A stretch of DNA of 64,000 nucleotides from Bacteroides rodentium JCM 16496 (GTDB lineage Bacteria > Bacteroidota > Bacteroidia > Bacteroidales > Bacteroidaceae). Of this stretch, positions 37,219 to 45,321 are shown piece after piece. Position numbers and translations under genes: made by a program. The notes beneath the pieces were generated by a model. The model was not told where the DNA came from, made no database searches, and worked only from the letters and a program-made list of their open reading frames with translations. The first letter of the stretch is position 1. The number at the start of each line of letters is the position of its first letter. The stretch lies in the NCBI RefSeq assembly GCF_000614125.1, contig NZ_BAKJ01000003.1:62001-126000 (forward strand), given 5' to 3'.

Positions 37219-38591
37219 TTACAGTCTTTCCAGTTGTACCGTGAAGTGTCTCATCAACGGAGCTTCCCAGGTGATACGTACTCCGCGGGTAATACTTTCC
37301 CGCTTGTCATATACATTTTTCAAAGCGGCTGCCACCACATCCATGTGGTTGTCGGTATACACACGGCGGGGGATGGCAAGCCGGAGCAAGTCCAGGCCGT
37401 TGAAGCGGTTTTCGCGGGTCACCGGGTCGCGGTCTGCCAGCAGATACCCGATTTCGCAGCCGCGTATGCCTGCTTCCAGATAGAGCTCGGCGGTCAGTGT
37501 TTGTGCCGGGAATTCTTCTTTGGGCACATGTGTCAGCACTTTGGGGGCATCCACAAATATGGCATGGCCGCCTGCGGGACGTTGGTAGGGTATCCCGTAT
37601 TCGTCCAGTTTCCGGGCTAAGTATTCCACCTGGTGAATGCGGGTTTCCAGATTGTCAAATTCAGTGTTTTCATCCAGGCCGATGGCAAGGGCGTTCATGT
37701 CACGACCGTTCATGCTCCGTAAGTAAGGTAGCCTTCGAACTGCACGCAGAAGCCTTTGGCACCTTCATACCAGTCTTTCCGGCGGGTGGCTATGAATCCG
37801 CCCATGTTGACAATACCGTCTTTTTTGGCACTCATCGTCATGCCGTCGGCAAGGTCGAACATCTCGCGGGTGATTTCCTTTATGCTCTTGTTGTGGTAAC
37901 CTTCTTCTCTCATTTTGATGAAGTAGGCATTTTCCGCAAAGCGTGCCGAGTCAAAGAGAACGGGCTTGCCGTACTTGTCGGCAATGGCGCGGACTTCGCG
38001 CAGGTTCTGCATGGAAACCGGCTGGCCGCCTGCGGTGTTGTTGGTGATGGTGACGATGATGAACGGTATCCGTTCGCTATGTTCCTGCAATGCTTTTTCC
38101 AGTTTTTGGGGGTCTACATTGCCTTTGAAGGGGATTTCCAGTTGTGTCTGTTTGGCTTCGTCTATGGTGCAGTCCAGAGCCAGTGCCCGGCGTCCCTCGA
38201 TATGTCCTTTGGTGGTGTCGAAATGGGAGTTTCCCGGCACAATGTCGCCCTCGTGCACCAGGTAGGAGAAGAGCACGTTTTCGGCAGCGCGTCCCTGGTG
38301 GGTGGGGATGATGTATTCAAATCCGGTGAGGCGGGTGATGACCTCCTTCAGTCTGAAGAATGAGGTGGCTCCGGCATAGCTTTCGTCGCCCAGCATCATG
38401 CCTGCCCATTGGCGGTCGCTCATGGCGCCGGTGCCCGAGTCGGTGATGAGGTCGATATAAACTTGTTCCGATTTGAGTTGGAATACGTTGTAGTGGGCTT
38501 CTTTCAGCCATTGTTCGCGTTCCTGGCGGGTGCTTTTACGGATAGGTTCCACCATTTTGATTTTCCATGCTTCGGCAAATGGTAATTCCAT
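37219..38591 (-). CDS. tnaA: Tryptophanase (one-base frameshift)
   Basis: The repaired PLP enzyme is 457 residues. It splits L-tryptophan into indole, pyruvate and ammonia; tyrosine phenol-lyase is the closest alternative but the sequence is very like Bacteroides tryptophanase. Marks are TDSGTGAMSDRQWAGMM, PTHQGRAAENVLFS, NTAGGQPVSM, FDSARFAENAYFI and the PLP lysine in MTMSAKKDGIVNMGG. The frame breaks near 37714, where one added G turns YLTYGA-stop into YLTYGGMNGRDMNALAIG. There is no tnaC-type leader. A stranded cobalamin riboswitch and a hairpin lie upstream on the same strand. Confidence 0.92.
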
Positions 38592-38715
38592 AGACTCTGT
38601 ATCTTTAATGATTTGACAATAGGTTAACGGATAAACCGGTTAATGCGGTTTGATGTGCCGAATTTAGACAAAATAAGTGTAATGACCAACTAAAACATGA
38701 CTTTTTGTAAAGCGA

Positions 38716-38746
38716 ATGTCCGGACGAAATCACTTCGGCCGGACAT
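38716..38746 (-). terminator. Hairpin between riboswitch transcript and tnaA
   Basis: ATGTCCGG and CCGGACAT pair perfectly, extended inwards by CGAA/TTCG. On the minus strand it follows the remnant ORF and precedes the tnaA leader; only a weak CTTTAC tract follows, so termination may be partial. Confidence 0.6.
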
Positions 38747-38880
38747 CATGAAATAAACTTGGCAGAGTTTATTACCTTCTTTACTTTCTCTGAATCAGGT
38801 TTGATGAATGAAATGATGGACGATTTGTCCGGCTCATTAGACTCAACGCTTTTTCCTCGAAAGCAATGATAAAGTATGCA
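38746..38880 (-). pseudogene. Remnant 3' coding segment after the cobalamin riboswitch
   Basis: Downstream of the riboswitch an open frame without a usable start codon encodes about 45 residues ending SNEPDKSSIISFIKPDSEKV then KKVINSAKFIS and a TGA that overlaps the terminator hairpin. The composition looks like the helical end of a real protein. The likeliest reading is the 3' scar of a cobalamin-controlled gene or operon that was deleted. A short decoy frame starting at the ATG just after the riboswitch stops after 12 codons. I do not recognise the parent protein. Confidence 0.45.
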
Positions 38881-39020
38881 TGGCAGGTCTTCTGACTTGT
38901 TTCTGTTGCAGGCGCCTTCCCGGAAGAGTATTCCAGTGGCATAGAGGGTGATTGCCTGCAACATTGTGCGAAACTTACAGCAGCGGGACTGTCCAGGATT
39001 TACACCTGATTCCCTTTTAA
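38881..39020 (-). promoter_or_regulatory. Cobalamin (B12) riboswitch
   Basis: Read on the minus strand, the segment has the classical order: AAAAGGGAA, GGTG-AAATCC, GGACAGTCCCGCTGCTGTAA, the B12 box GCCACTGG, GGGAAGGCGCC, then AAGTCAGAAGACCTGCC. This is a full class I cobalamin aptamer. Its promoter lies just upstream, but downstream there is only a gene remnant, a hairpin and then tnaA. Confidence 0.95.
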
Positions 39021-39058
39021 TCACTTTCCCCGAAGAGAGGGAGCGAACCAATGCATGA

Positions 39059-39088
39059 CAAAGATAGGGATTCTTCTTGAGAAAACAA
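39059..39088 (-). promoter_or_regulatory. Promoter of the riboswitch transcript
   Basis: Minus-strand TATCTTTG (39059-39066) with TTGT at 39085-39088, 22 bases start to start, is a good Bacteroides primary promoter. Predicted start is near 39050, about 30 bases before the aptamer. Confidence 0.7.
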
Positions 39089-39140
39089 TTCTATGAGTGA
39101 TAAATTTTCTTCCCCGCTCTCTTTCTTTTTGCCGACAAGT

Positions 39141-39228
39141 TGGCAAGGGCTTGCCACCGCATTGGCAAAACTTTGCCATAGGCATGGCAAAAGTTTGCCA
39201 AAAGCATGGCAATAGGTTGGCAAAATTA
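39141..39228. repeat. 22-bp-period palindromic array B
   Basis: Four units repeat with TGGCAA at 39141, 39163, 39185 and 39207, exactly 22 bp apart. Each holds the palindrome TGGCAA-N4-TTGCCA (centres GGGC, AACT, AAGT, and TAGG with one mismatch in the last arm). The array ends 50 bp upstream of the -33 element of the riboswitch promoter and lies 140 bp after the kinase stop. Confidence 0.88.
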
Positions 39229-39368
39229 CTCTCTGATTGATAGTGACTTAAGATGATTTACCCAATCCGTCACATCAGTAAGGTGAAAACCGATACAAGC
39301 CACACTGGCCACAAGAACCTTTTCCGGAGGTATGCAAAGCATTTTGTTTGGTGTAGTAAAACGGGCTG

Positions 39369-41162
39369 TTATCTCTCTTTTGCCAGTGTGAATACGAACT
39401 CCAGCCCTCCGCCTTGGTTGTTTTTGGCAGAGATGGTGCCTCCGTGAATGAGGACTGCGTTCTTCACAATGGCAAGTCCCAGTCCGGTGCCGCCCAATTT
39501 GCGCGAGCGTCCTTTGTCTACACGGTAGAAGCGTTCGAACAGACGGTTGAGATGTTCGGGAGAGACACCGATGCCGGTATCGGCGAAACTGAAATAGTAG
39601 TAATTCTCGTCTTCGCGGAAACAACTGATATGGATATATATATTGGCGCCGGCATAGGCGATGGCGTTGTCCATGAGGTTGCGGAAGATGGAGTAGAGCA
39701 GGGAGTAGTTGCCCCGCAACTGTATCTTCGGCTTCAGGGAATTGACAACGGTGATTTGCTTCTGTTCCAGTTCCAGGGACACTTCGTTGACGATGTTTGC
39801 TACCAGCATGCTGATGTCCACCTTTTCCATGTCAATCATGTTGGCGGCTTCGTCCATGCGGGTCAATACGGATATGTCGCGCAGCAGGCGGCTCAGCCGG
39901 TTGCTTTGCGCGTAGCAGCGTTCCAGGAAGGCGTGCATTTTCTCGGGTGCGATGTTCTCGTTGTTCACAATGGTTTCCAGATAACCCTGTATGCTGCTTA
40001 CGGGGGTTTTCAGTTCGTGGGCGATGTTCTGGGTCAACTGCCGTTTCAGCTGTATCTGCTCCTCTTCCTGGGTGATGTCGTTGATGGAAATCTCAAAGCT
40101 GAGGTCTTGGAAGATGATGCACTCCACGATGAAGGTGCGTCCGTTCTTGTTGATGTGGACGGACATTCTTCGTTCTTCGTTATAGGAAGGGCGTTTCTGC
40201 GCCTTGTTGATGAAATCTGTTATCTTCTGGAATTCGCAGATGGAGAATATCTCTTCGGTAGCCTGCAGGTTGGAGTCCGAAATCAGGTTGCCGTATTGGG
40301 TGAACAGGTTGTTTACCAGTATCTCCTTTTTGTCTCTGTTGAATACGCCCAGTCCTTCGCGGGAGGTCTGCAAGTGGGTGATGAGCTTTTCGCGCTCAAT
40401 GTAAAGCGCCTCTTTCGTTTCGCGCAAGCGCTTGTATATCTGTATGATGTGCTGCGAAATCTCCCCCAGCTCATTGTGCGGGAAGGCGGCTTGTATATCC
40501 ATTTCTATGGGTTCGTTCTTGTCGGCTCGCTTGGCGAACTCGCGCAAGTGGCTGATGGCGCTGCCCAGTTTGGAAGTGAATTTGTAGAAGATGAATATCA
40601 GCAGCAGCGATACGATGACCGTGAACCAGATGTAGTGTGGGTCGGCAGCCAGGTTCTTCATCAGGTTGACGTTGTAGGGCAGTGCCGAGCGGATGATGCA
40701 GTCTTCGTAGGCGGTGGCAGAATAGAAATAGGTCTTGCCGGTGGTTTCGGAGATGCGCCGCAGGTCGTAGCCCTTGCCGTTTTTCAGCGCTTTCTGTACT
40801 TCGGGGCGCTTGAGGTGGTTGTCCAGTTCATGGCTGTCGTTCTGGAAACTGTCGAACAATACGTTGCCATGAAGGTCTACCACGGTGACGCGCAATTCCT
40901 TGTTCACATGCTTGGAGATGTAGTTGTCTGGCATGGAAGTCCATAGGCTGTCTGGAAGGTAGCGAAGTTCCTGGTGCAGTCTGTCATTATAGTCTTGCAG
41001 CTGCATGTCCAGCAGCTCCGCTTTGTATTCTTTTTCCCGCTGATACTGGTAGGCAATGAAGCAGGCGGCGAATACGAGGAACAGCGAGATGACCGAAAGG
41101 AAGAGCTTCCGGCTGAAGGACAGAAAGTGTCTGTCGTTATTCGGCTTCGAAACAATAACCAT
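39369..41162 (-). CDS. PhoR-like sensor histidine kinase
   Basis: The 597-residue kinase has a membrane helix (LFLSVISLFLVFAACFIAYQY), a roughly 130-residue periplasmic domain, a second helix (YIWFTVIVSLLLIFIFYKF), a HAMP-like linker, a PAS-like part, the phosphoacceptor IAHELKTPVSSIQGYLET and the ATPase boxes (NLMDNAIAYA, FADTGIGVSPEHL, GGTGLGLAIVK). It overlaps the regulator gene by 26 bases, so the pair is translationally coupled. The signal is unknown; the layout resembles phosphate-type PhoR but no phosphate genes are near. Confidence 0.94.
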   Translation of the reverse strand: MVIVSKPNNDRHFLSFSRKLFLSVISLFLVFAACFIAYQYQREKEYKAELLDMQLQDYNDRLHQELRYLPDSLWTSMPDNYISKHVNKELRVTVVDLHGNVLFDSFQNDSHELDNHLKRPEVQKALKNGKGYDLRRISETTGKTYFYSATAYEDCIIRSALPYNVNLMKNLAADPHYIWFTVIVSLLLIFIFYKFTSKLGSAISHLREFAKRADKNEPIEMDIQAAFPHNELGEISQHIIQIYKRLRETKEALYIEREKLITHLQTSREGLGVFNRDKKEILVNNLFTQYGNLISDSNLQATEEIFSICEFQKITDFINKAQKRPSYNEERRMSVHINKNGRTFIVECIIFQDLSFEISINDITQEEEQIQLKRQLTQNIAHELKTPVSSIQGYLETIVNNENIAPEKMHAFLERCYAQSNRLSRLLRDISVLTRMDEAANMIDMEKVDISMLVANIVNEVSLELEQKQITVVNSLKPKIQLRGNYSLLYSIFRNLMDNAIAYAGANIYIHISCFREDENYYYFSFADTGIGVSPEHLNRLFERFYRVDKGRSRKLGGTGLGLAIVKNAVLIHGGTISAKNNQGGGLEFVFTLAKER

Positions 41163-41826
41163 ATCCCAAGCGTGTTACGATGCATTTGCCATAAACTCCG
41201 ATTTTCTTGCGCAGGCGTGTGATGTTCACGTCGATGGTGCGGTCCAGTACATATACTTCGTCGCTCCAGATGCGGTTCAGTATATCCTCGCGCGAGAATA
41301 CGCGTCCTTTATTCTGCAAAAGCAGCAATAAGATTTCAAATTCCTTTTTGGTGAGCGGTGCCTCTTCGCCGTCAATGCAGACTTTCTTCTTGATGATGTC
41401 CAGCACCAGCGTCTTGTAGACAATCTGTTCCGGTGCGTGCTCCGTTTCTCCTTGCCGGGTGCGTCTCAGTACGGCTTTGACACGTGCCGCTACTTCGCGC
41501 AGCGAGAAGGGTTTGGAAATGTAGTCGTCCGCTCCCAGGTTGAAGCCGGTCACGGTGTCATTTTCCGTATCTTTGGCGGTGATGAAGATGATGGGTATCC
41601 GGGCTGTCTTCTTGTCCTTCTTCAGCATACTTGCCATTTTGAAGCCGGAAATTTCTCCCATCATCACGTCCAGCAGCAGCAGGTCGTAGCTGCCTATGTC
41701 CATTCTCATGGCCTCTTCGGCAGAGTTCGCCGTGTCCACTTCGTAGCCTTCGTTTTCGAGGTTGAACTTCAGAATCTCACATAAGTCTTCTTCATCGTCC
41801 ACTACTAAAATCCGGTAATCGTTCAT
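41137..41826 (-). CDS. OmpR/PhoB-family response regulator
   Basis: The 229-residue regulator has a receiver domain (acidic Asp10-Asp11, phosphoacceptor Asp53 in LLLLDVMMG, Lys in ISKPFS) and a winged-helix DNA-binding domain (LTKKEFEILLLLLQNKGRVF, VDVNITRLRKKIG-type recognition helix, RLGYGYCFE). The ATG at 41826 is chosen because MNDYRILVVDDEE is the natural receiver start; eight codons upstream are in frame but not family-like. The 290 bp to the divergent transglutaminase-like gene must hold both promoters; no repeat is seen there. Confidence 0.95.
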   Translation of the reverse strand: MNDYRILVVDDEEDLCEILKFNLENEGYEVDTANSAEEAMRMDIGSYDLLLLDVMMGEISGFKMASMLKKDKKTARIPIIFITAKDTENDTVTGFNLGADDYISKPFSLREVAARVKAVLRRTRQGETEHAPEQIVYKTLVLDIIKKKVCIDGEEAPLTKKEFEILLLLLQNKGRVFSREDILNRIWSDEVYVLDRTIDVNITRLRKKIGVYGKCIVTRLGYGYCFEAE

Positions 41827-42117
41827 TGCTTTGTTGTTTATGTATGACAAGGATAAAACAATTCTCTTGTCACAAAGTTAAACTTTATTTCTTTTTATCG
41901 GCAAAAATAGTGCAAACCGAATGCAGAATTTCCATGTTTGCATGAAAACTTGTGCTGAGATGCAGCCATTTCTACTTTCTGGATGCAAAAGTGAGGCTAA
42001 TTTGTTACGGAATGATGAAACAAGTGTTACATTTGGGTTACATTAAATTCCCGTTTATCTAAAAGAACCGTTCCATTAAAATATTGTTATCTTTGTTCCG
42101 TAAATACTGATGATTTT

Positions 42118-43314
42118 ATGAAAGAACTTATGTATATCAGGAGTTTCTCCAAAAGACGTTTGTCGGTTATTGTGGGAACTCTGCTTTTGGTGATAATCGG
42201 TTCAGTCTGGCTGAATACGGCTCCTTTCCGTTCGGGCTTTGAGATTGCGGATGAGTTGGGCGGCAATATCTTTCCTTCCAGCATCCTTTCGGTGGCCACT
42301 ACCGATGCCCAGGTCATAGTGCCGACAGACTCCATGTACGTAGGTAATCCGAAGTCGTGTATCGCTGTCCGCGTCCGTTCGAGTAATGCTTATAGCCGGG
42401 TGCGGGTAGAGGTTGCGGAGACTCCGTTCTTTGCCCGTTCCGTGTCGGAGTTTGTGCTGGCAAAACCGCGTACGGAGTATATCATCTATCCTGATATCAT
42501 ATGGAATTACGAGGCTCTGAAGAATAACAACCAGGCGGAACCCATCAGTGTGGCCGTTATGGTAGAGATGAACGGCAAGGATTTGGGGCAGAGGGTGCGT
42601 ACTTTTTCTGTTCGCAGCATTAATGAATGCCTGTTGGGGTATGTCACGAATGGTACAAAATTCCATGATACCGGCATCTTTTTTGCAGCATACGTGAATG
42701 AGGAGAATCCCATGATTGACAAGCTGCTGCGTGAAGCGCTGGATACGCGTATCGTCAACCGGTTTTTGGGTTATCAGGGAGGTGCCGAGGTGGTGGACAA
42801 GCAGGTTTATGCTTTGTGGAATGTGTTGCAGAAGCGCAAGTTCCGCTACAGTTCGGTCTCCAATACGAGTCTTTCCAGCAACGTGGTCTTTTCGCAGCGT
42901 GTGCGCACGTTCGACGATGCGCTGGAGTCTTCGCAAATCAACTGCGTGGATGGCAGCGTGCTTTTTGCATCCCTGCTCCGTGCCATCAATATAGAACCTA
43001 TATTGGTGCGTACTCCGGGTCACATGTTTGTGGGATATTACACGGATTCCAGCCATAAGGATATGAATTTCCTTGAAACGACCATGATTGGTGATGTGGA
43101 TTTGGATGATTTCTTTCCGGACGAACAGTTGGATTCGACGATGGTGGGAAAGTCGCAGAACCAGATGTCACGCATTACCTTCGACAAGTCTAAGGAGTAT
43201 GCCAATAAAAAGTATACCCAGAACAAGGAAGGTATCCACTCCGGCAAACTGAACTATATGTTTCTGGAAATATCCAAAGAGGTGAGGAGGAGGATACAGC
43301 CGATAGGGAAATGA
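42118..43314 (+). CDS. Transglutaminase-like envelope protein
   Basis: The 398-residue protein has one N-terminal membrane helix (LSVIVGTLLLVIIGSVWLN), an immunoglobulin-like middle and a C-terminal transglutaminase-like domain. The triad appears as Cys in SSQINCVDGSVLFASLLRA, His in RTPGHMFVGYY and Glu in MNFLETTMIG. Such domains cut or cross-link peptides; the substrate is unknown. The start may be 42118 or the ATG four codons later. It is divergent from the PhoB-like gene and convergent with the SusD gene. Confidence 0.82.
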   Translation: MKELMYIRSFSKRRLSVIVGTLLLVIIGSVWLNTAPFRSGFEIADELGGNIFPSSILSVATTDAQVIVPTDSMYVGNPKSCIAVRVRSSNAYSRVRVEVAETPFFARSVSEFVLAKPRTEYIIYPDIIWNYEALKNNNQAEPISVAVMVEMNGKDLGQRVRTFSVRSINECLLGYVTNGTKFHDTGIFFAAYVNEENPMIDKLLREALDTRIVNRFLGYQGGAEVVDKQVYALWNVLQKRKFRYSSVSNTSLSSNVVFSQRVRTFDDALESSQINCVDGSVLFASLLRAINIEPILVRTPGHMFVGYYTDSSHKDMNFLETTMIGDVDLDDFFPDEQLDSTMVGKSQNQMSRITFDKSKEYANKKYTQNKEGIHSGKLNYMFLEISKEVRRRIQPIGK

Positions 43315-43326
43315 GGTGCAGACGAC

Positions 43327-43386
43327 AAGCAGCCGATTCGCACGAACCGGCTGCTCCAATCATCATTTATGAATGAAGACCTTTTG
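43327..43386 (-). repeat. Hairpin repeat, copy C, after the SusD gene
   Basis: On the minus strand it reads GGTCTTCATTCAT, ATGATGATTGGAGCAGCCGG, then TTCGTGCGAATCGGCTGC, near-identical to copy B at 49334-49397 but in opposite orientation. The GCAGCCG/CGGCTGC stem can fold. It fills the gap between the convergent transglutaminase-like and SusD genes. Confidence 0.8.
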
Positions 43387-43411
43387 AAGGTACTTCATTT
43401 TTTATTTTCAG

Positions 43412-45286
43412 TTATTCTATGCCATACTCTTCGTCAGTGGCGCAATCCCACCATACCGGATAAGAATTGATGGTGTATTTGGTAGCTTCCGGATTGGAGT
43501 CGCCCCAGTTGGCAACGTTGTACAGCTGGTCGTAGCTCGGTTGTTGCAAGCGTCGTGGCCAGTATCTTACGTTTTGCGGGTCGGTAGTATTCGGGAAGTG
43601 TCTCTCACCTTCGCTGTTGAACTCATACGGACGTTTGAAGTCGGGGTAAATGTAGCCGAACGTGGGGTCCTTGGCACCGTAATTGCAACGGCGCATGTCG
43701 TTCCAGTTCTCCAGTGTCATGGACATGGCTAAGAATTTTTGCTGCATAATCTGCGAAAGCTTCAGTTCCGCACCGTTTTGCGCCACGGCGGCACTTGCCA
43801 GGAATGCGGTGATTTCCGATTCCGGAATCACTTTTTTGCCTAATATCTGCGGATAGGTGGCAAGTTTTTCGTTCATCAGTTCCATGTGCGCGCGGATACC
43901 GTTCTTGTAGGCCACCTGCGCCTCGTCTTTCTTGCCCATTCTGTAAAGCACTTCGGCTTTGATAAAGCACATCTCCGGATAAGTGCAGTAATAGGCGGGA
44001 GCATCGGCACGAAGCTGGAACACACCGGTGGAAATCACTCCGATTTGCTTGGCAGATTCCTCTTTTGTCAAGTTTTTCGCTCCGTTGTAGCGGCAAGCCA
44101 GGTAGCGGTCGTCATTTTCATCTCCTTCTGTGTCTACAATCCATGCCAGACAATCGGAATATACGGGTACATAAATCGAGTCGCCCTGCCTTTTAGGGTC
44201 TTGGCTGGTAGTTCCCCAGTGGTTTATCTTGCCTGCTTTGTTCTTTTCGCCTGTTTCGTCATAAGCATAGATGTCGAATGCAACCGGTCCTCCCTGGAAA
44301 CGGATGTCGCTGCTCAAGTCTACTCCGGCAGAGCGTACGAATTGAATCTTGCCGTCGATGTTGAACTCTCCGCTGGGCACCATGGCATCCGTGCGGGGGT
44401 CTTCCACGCCGCTGCCTCCGGTAAAGGTGTTGGTCAGCAGGTCGATGTACCATTTGGTAAGACGGCTTGTTGTATTTGTGACATTGCCGAATACATTGCC
44501 ATACACATTACCTGCTGTTTTGGAGTCACTGATGTTCTGGAATCTCATGATAGTGTTGTCTGCATTAGATTGCGGTGCTTTTTCCAGCTCACTCAGGATG
44601 CCTTGCGGGTCATATAAATCCGCTTTTTTCGAGAGTTTCAGCATCCAGCGGGCTTTTAGCCCGTGTGTCAGTTTAATCCAAGTGTCTACATTGCCGCTGT
44701 TCCACAAGTCCCCTGCGCTCAACTGTTCCGCTGTTGGCGTTTGTTGCTTTTGGAAGTCTTCCAAAGCTTCGTCCAGCAAGCCCATGCATGCGTAGTAGAC
44801 ATCTTTTCCACTGTCGAATTTTGGATTGGCGATTCCCACCATGGATTCCGTATAAGGGACTTCACCATACACATCGACCATCGTCATGAATCCCCATGCC
44901 TTGATAACCTTGGCGGCACCGGCATAATGGTGGGCGCCGGTCTCTTCTGCCTTGGCAATCAGGTAGGGAATATTGTTCCCGCAATACACGAACCATCCTT
45001 GATTGGGCCAGTTGCAGGAATTGATATAAGGATCCCACTTGATTAAGTAGTCATTGTAAGCAGTGCCTCCAGTTTTAGCCATGTTTTGCGTGAACCAGAT
45101 GCCGCGGATTCCTGCCATCTCGTAACAACCGCCGAAATTCGCCTGGATTCCTTTCAAACGTAAGGAACACGAAGGTACATTGGCGTTCGGATTGTCCGGA
45201 TTGTCATTGATATCCAGATAATCATCACAAGCACTCAGACCCCATGCAGAAAGGAGTGCCATCAGTATATATTTAAATTTTTTCAT
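43412..45286 (-). CDS. SusD/RagB-family nutrient-binding outer-membrane lipoprotein
   Basis: The 624-residue lipoprotein has a signal peptidase II signal (ALLSAWGLSACDD) and SusD features: DYLDINDNPDNPN, TPR-like helices around residues 60-200, and C-terminal NWNDMRRCNYG with YWPRRLQQP. It resembles the SusD-like_2 subgroup often tied to non-starch or peptide substrates. It forms the lid on the SusC transporter encoded 35 bp upstream in the same transcript. No glycoside hydrolase or regulator is next to it, so the ligand cannot be guessed. Confidence 0.93.
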   Translation of the reverse strand: MKKFKYILMALLSAWGLSACDDYLDINDNPDNPNANVPSCSLRLKGIQANFGGCYEMAGIRGIWFTQNMAKTGGTAYNDYLIKWDPYINSCNWPNQGWFVYCGNNIPYLIAKAEETGAHHYAGAAKVIKAWGFMTMVDVYGEVPYTESMVGIANPKFDSGKDVYYACMGLLDEALEDFQKQQTPTAEQLSAGDLWNSGNVDTWIKLTHGLKARWMLKLSKKADLYDPQGILSELEKAPQSNADNTIMRFQNISDSKTAGNVYGNVFGNVTNTTSRLTKWYIDLLTNTFTGGSGVEDPRTDAMVPSGEFNIDGKIQFVRSAGVDLSSDIRFQGGPVAFDIYAYDETGEKNKAGKINHWGTTSQDPKRQGDSIYVPVYSDCLAWIVDTEGDENDDRYLACRYNGAKNLTKEESAKQIGVISTGVFQLRADAPAYYCTYPEMCFIKAEVLYRMGKKDEAQVAYKNGIRAHMELMNEKLATYPQILGKKVIPESEITAFLASAAVAQNGAELKLSQIMQQKFLAMSMTLENWNDMRRCNYGAKDPTFGYIYPDFKRPYEFNSEGERHFPNTTDPQNVRYWPRRLQQPSYDQLYNVANWGDSNPEATKYTINSYPVWWDCATDEEYGIE

Positions 45287-45321
45287 ATGATATTCTGTTT
45301 TTATAAGTTGATAGATACGTT

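Noticed and set aside
38881..39051. A 101-residue protein starting at 39051 through the riboswitch
   Set aside because: The upstream part is the cobalamin aptamer read as codons; only the part after 38880 looks like protein.
39141..39228. CRISPR array
   Set aside because: Units are contiguous 22-bp repeats with no spacers, only four units, and no cas gene in the window.
39414..40946. A 510-codon open frame antisense to the PhoR-like kinase
   Set aside because: It exactly shadows a well-supported kinase gene, has no ribosome-binding site or family motif, and has the Val/Gly/Phe-rich composition typical of antisense frames in this genome.
41827..42117. Possible array or repeat in the divergent PhoB/transglutaminase gap
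   Set aside because: Only scattered GTTACATTTG-like words were seen, with no regular spacing or dyad.
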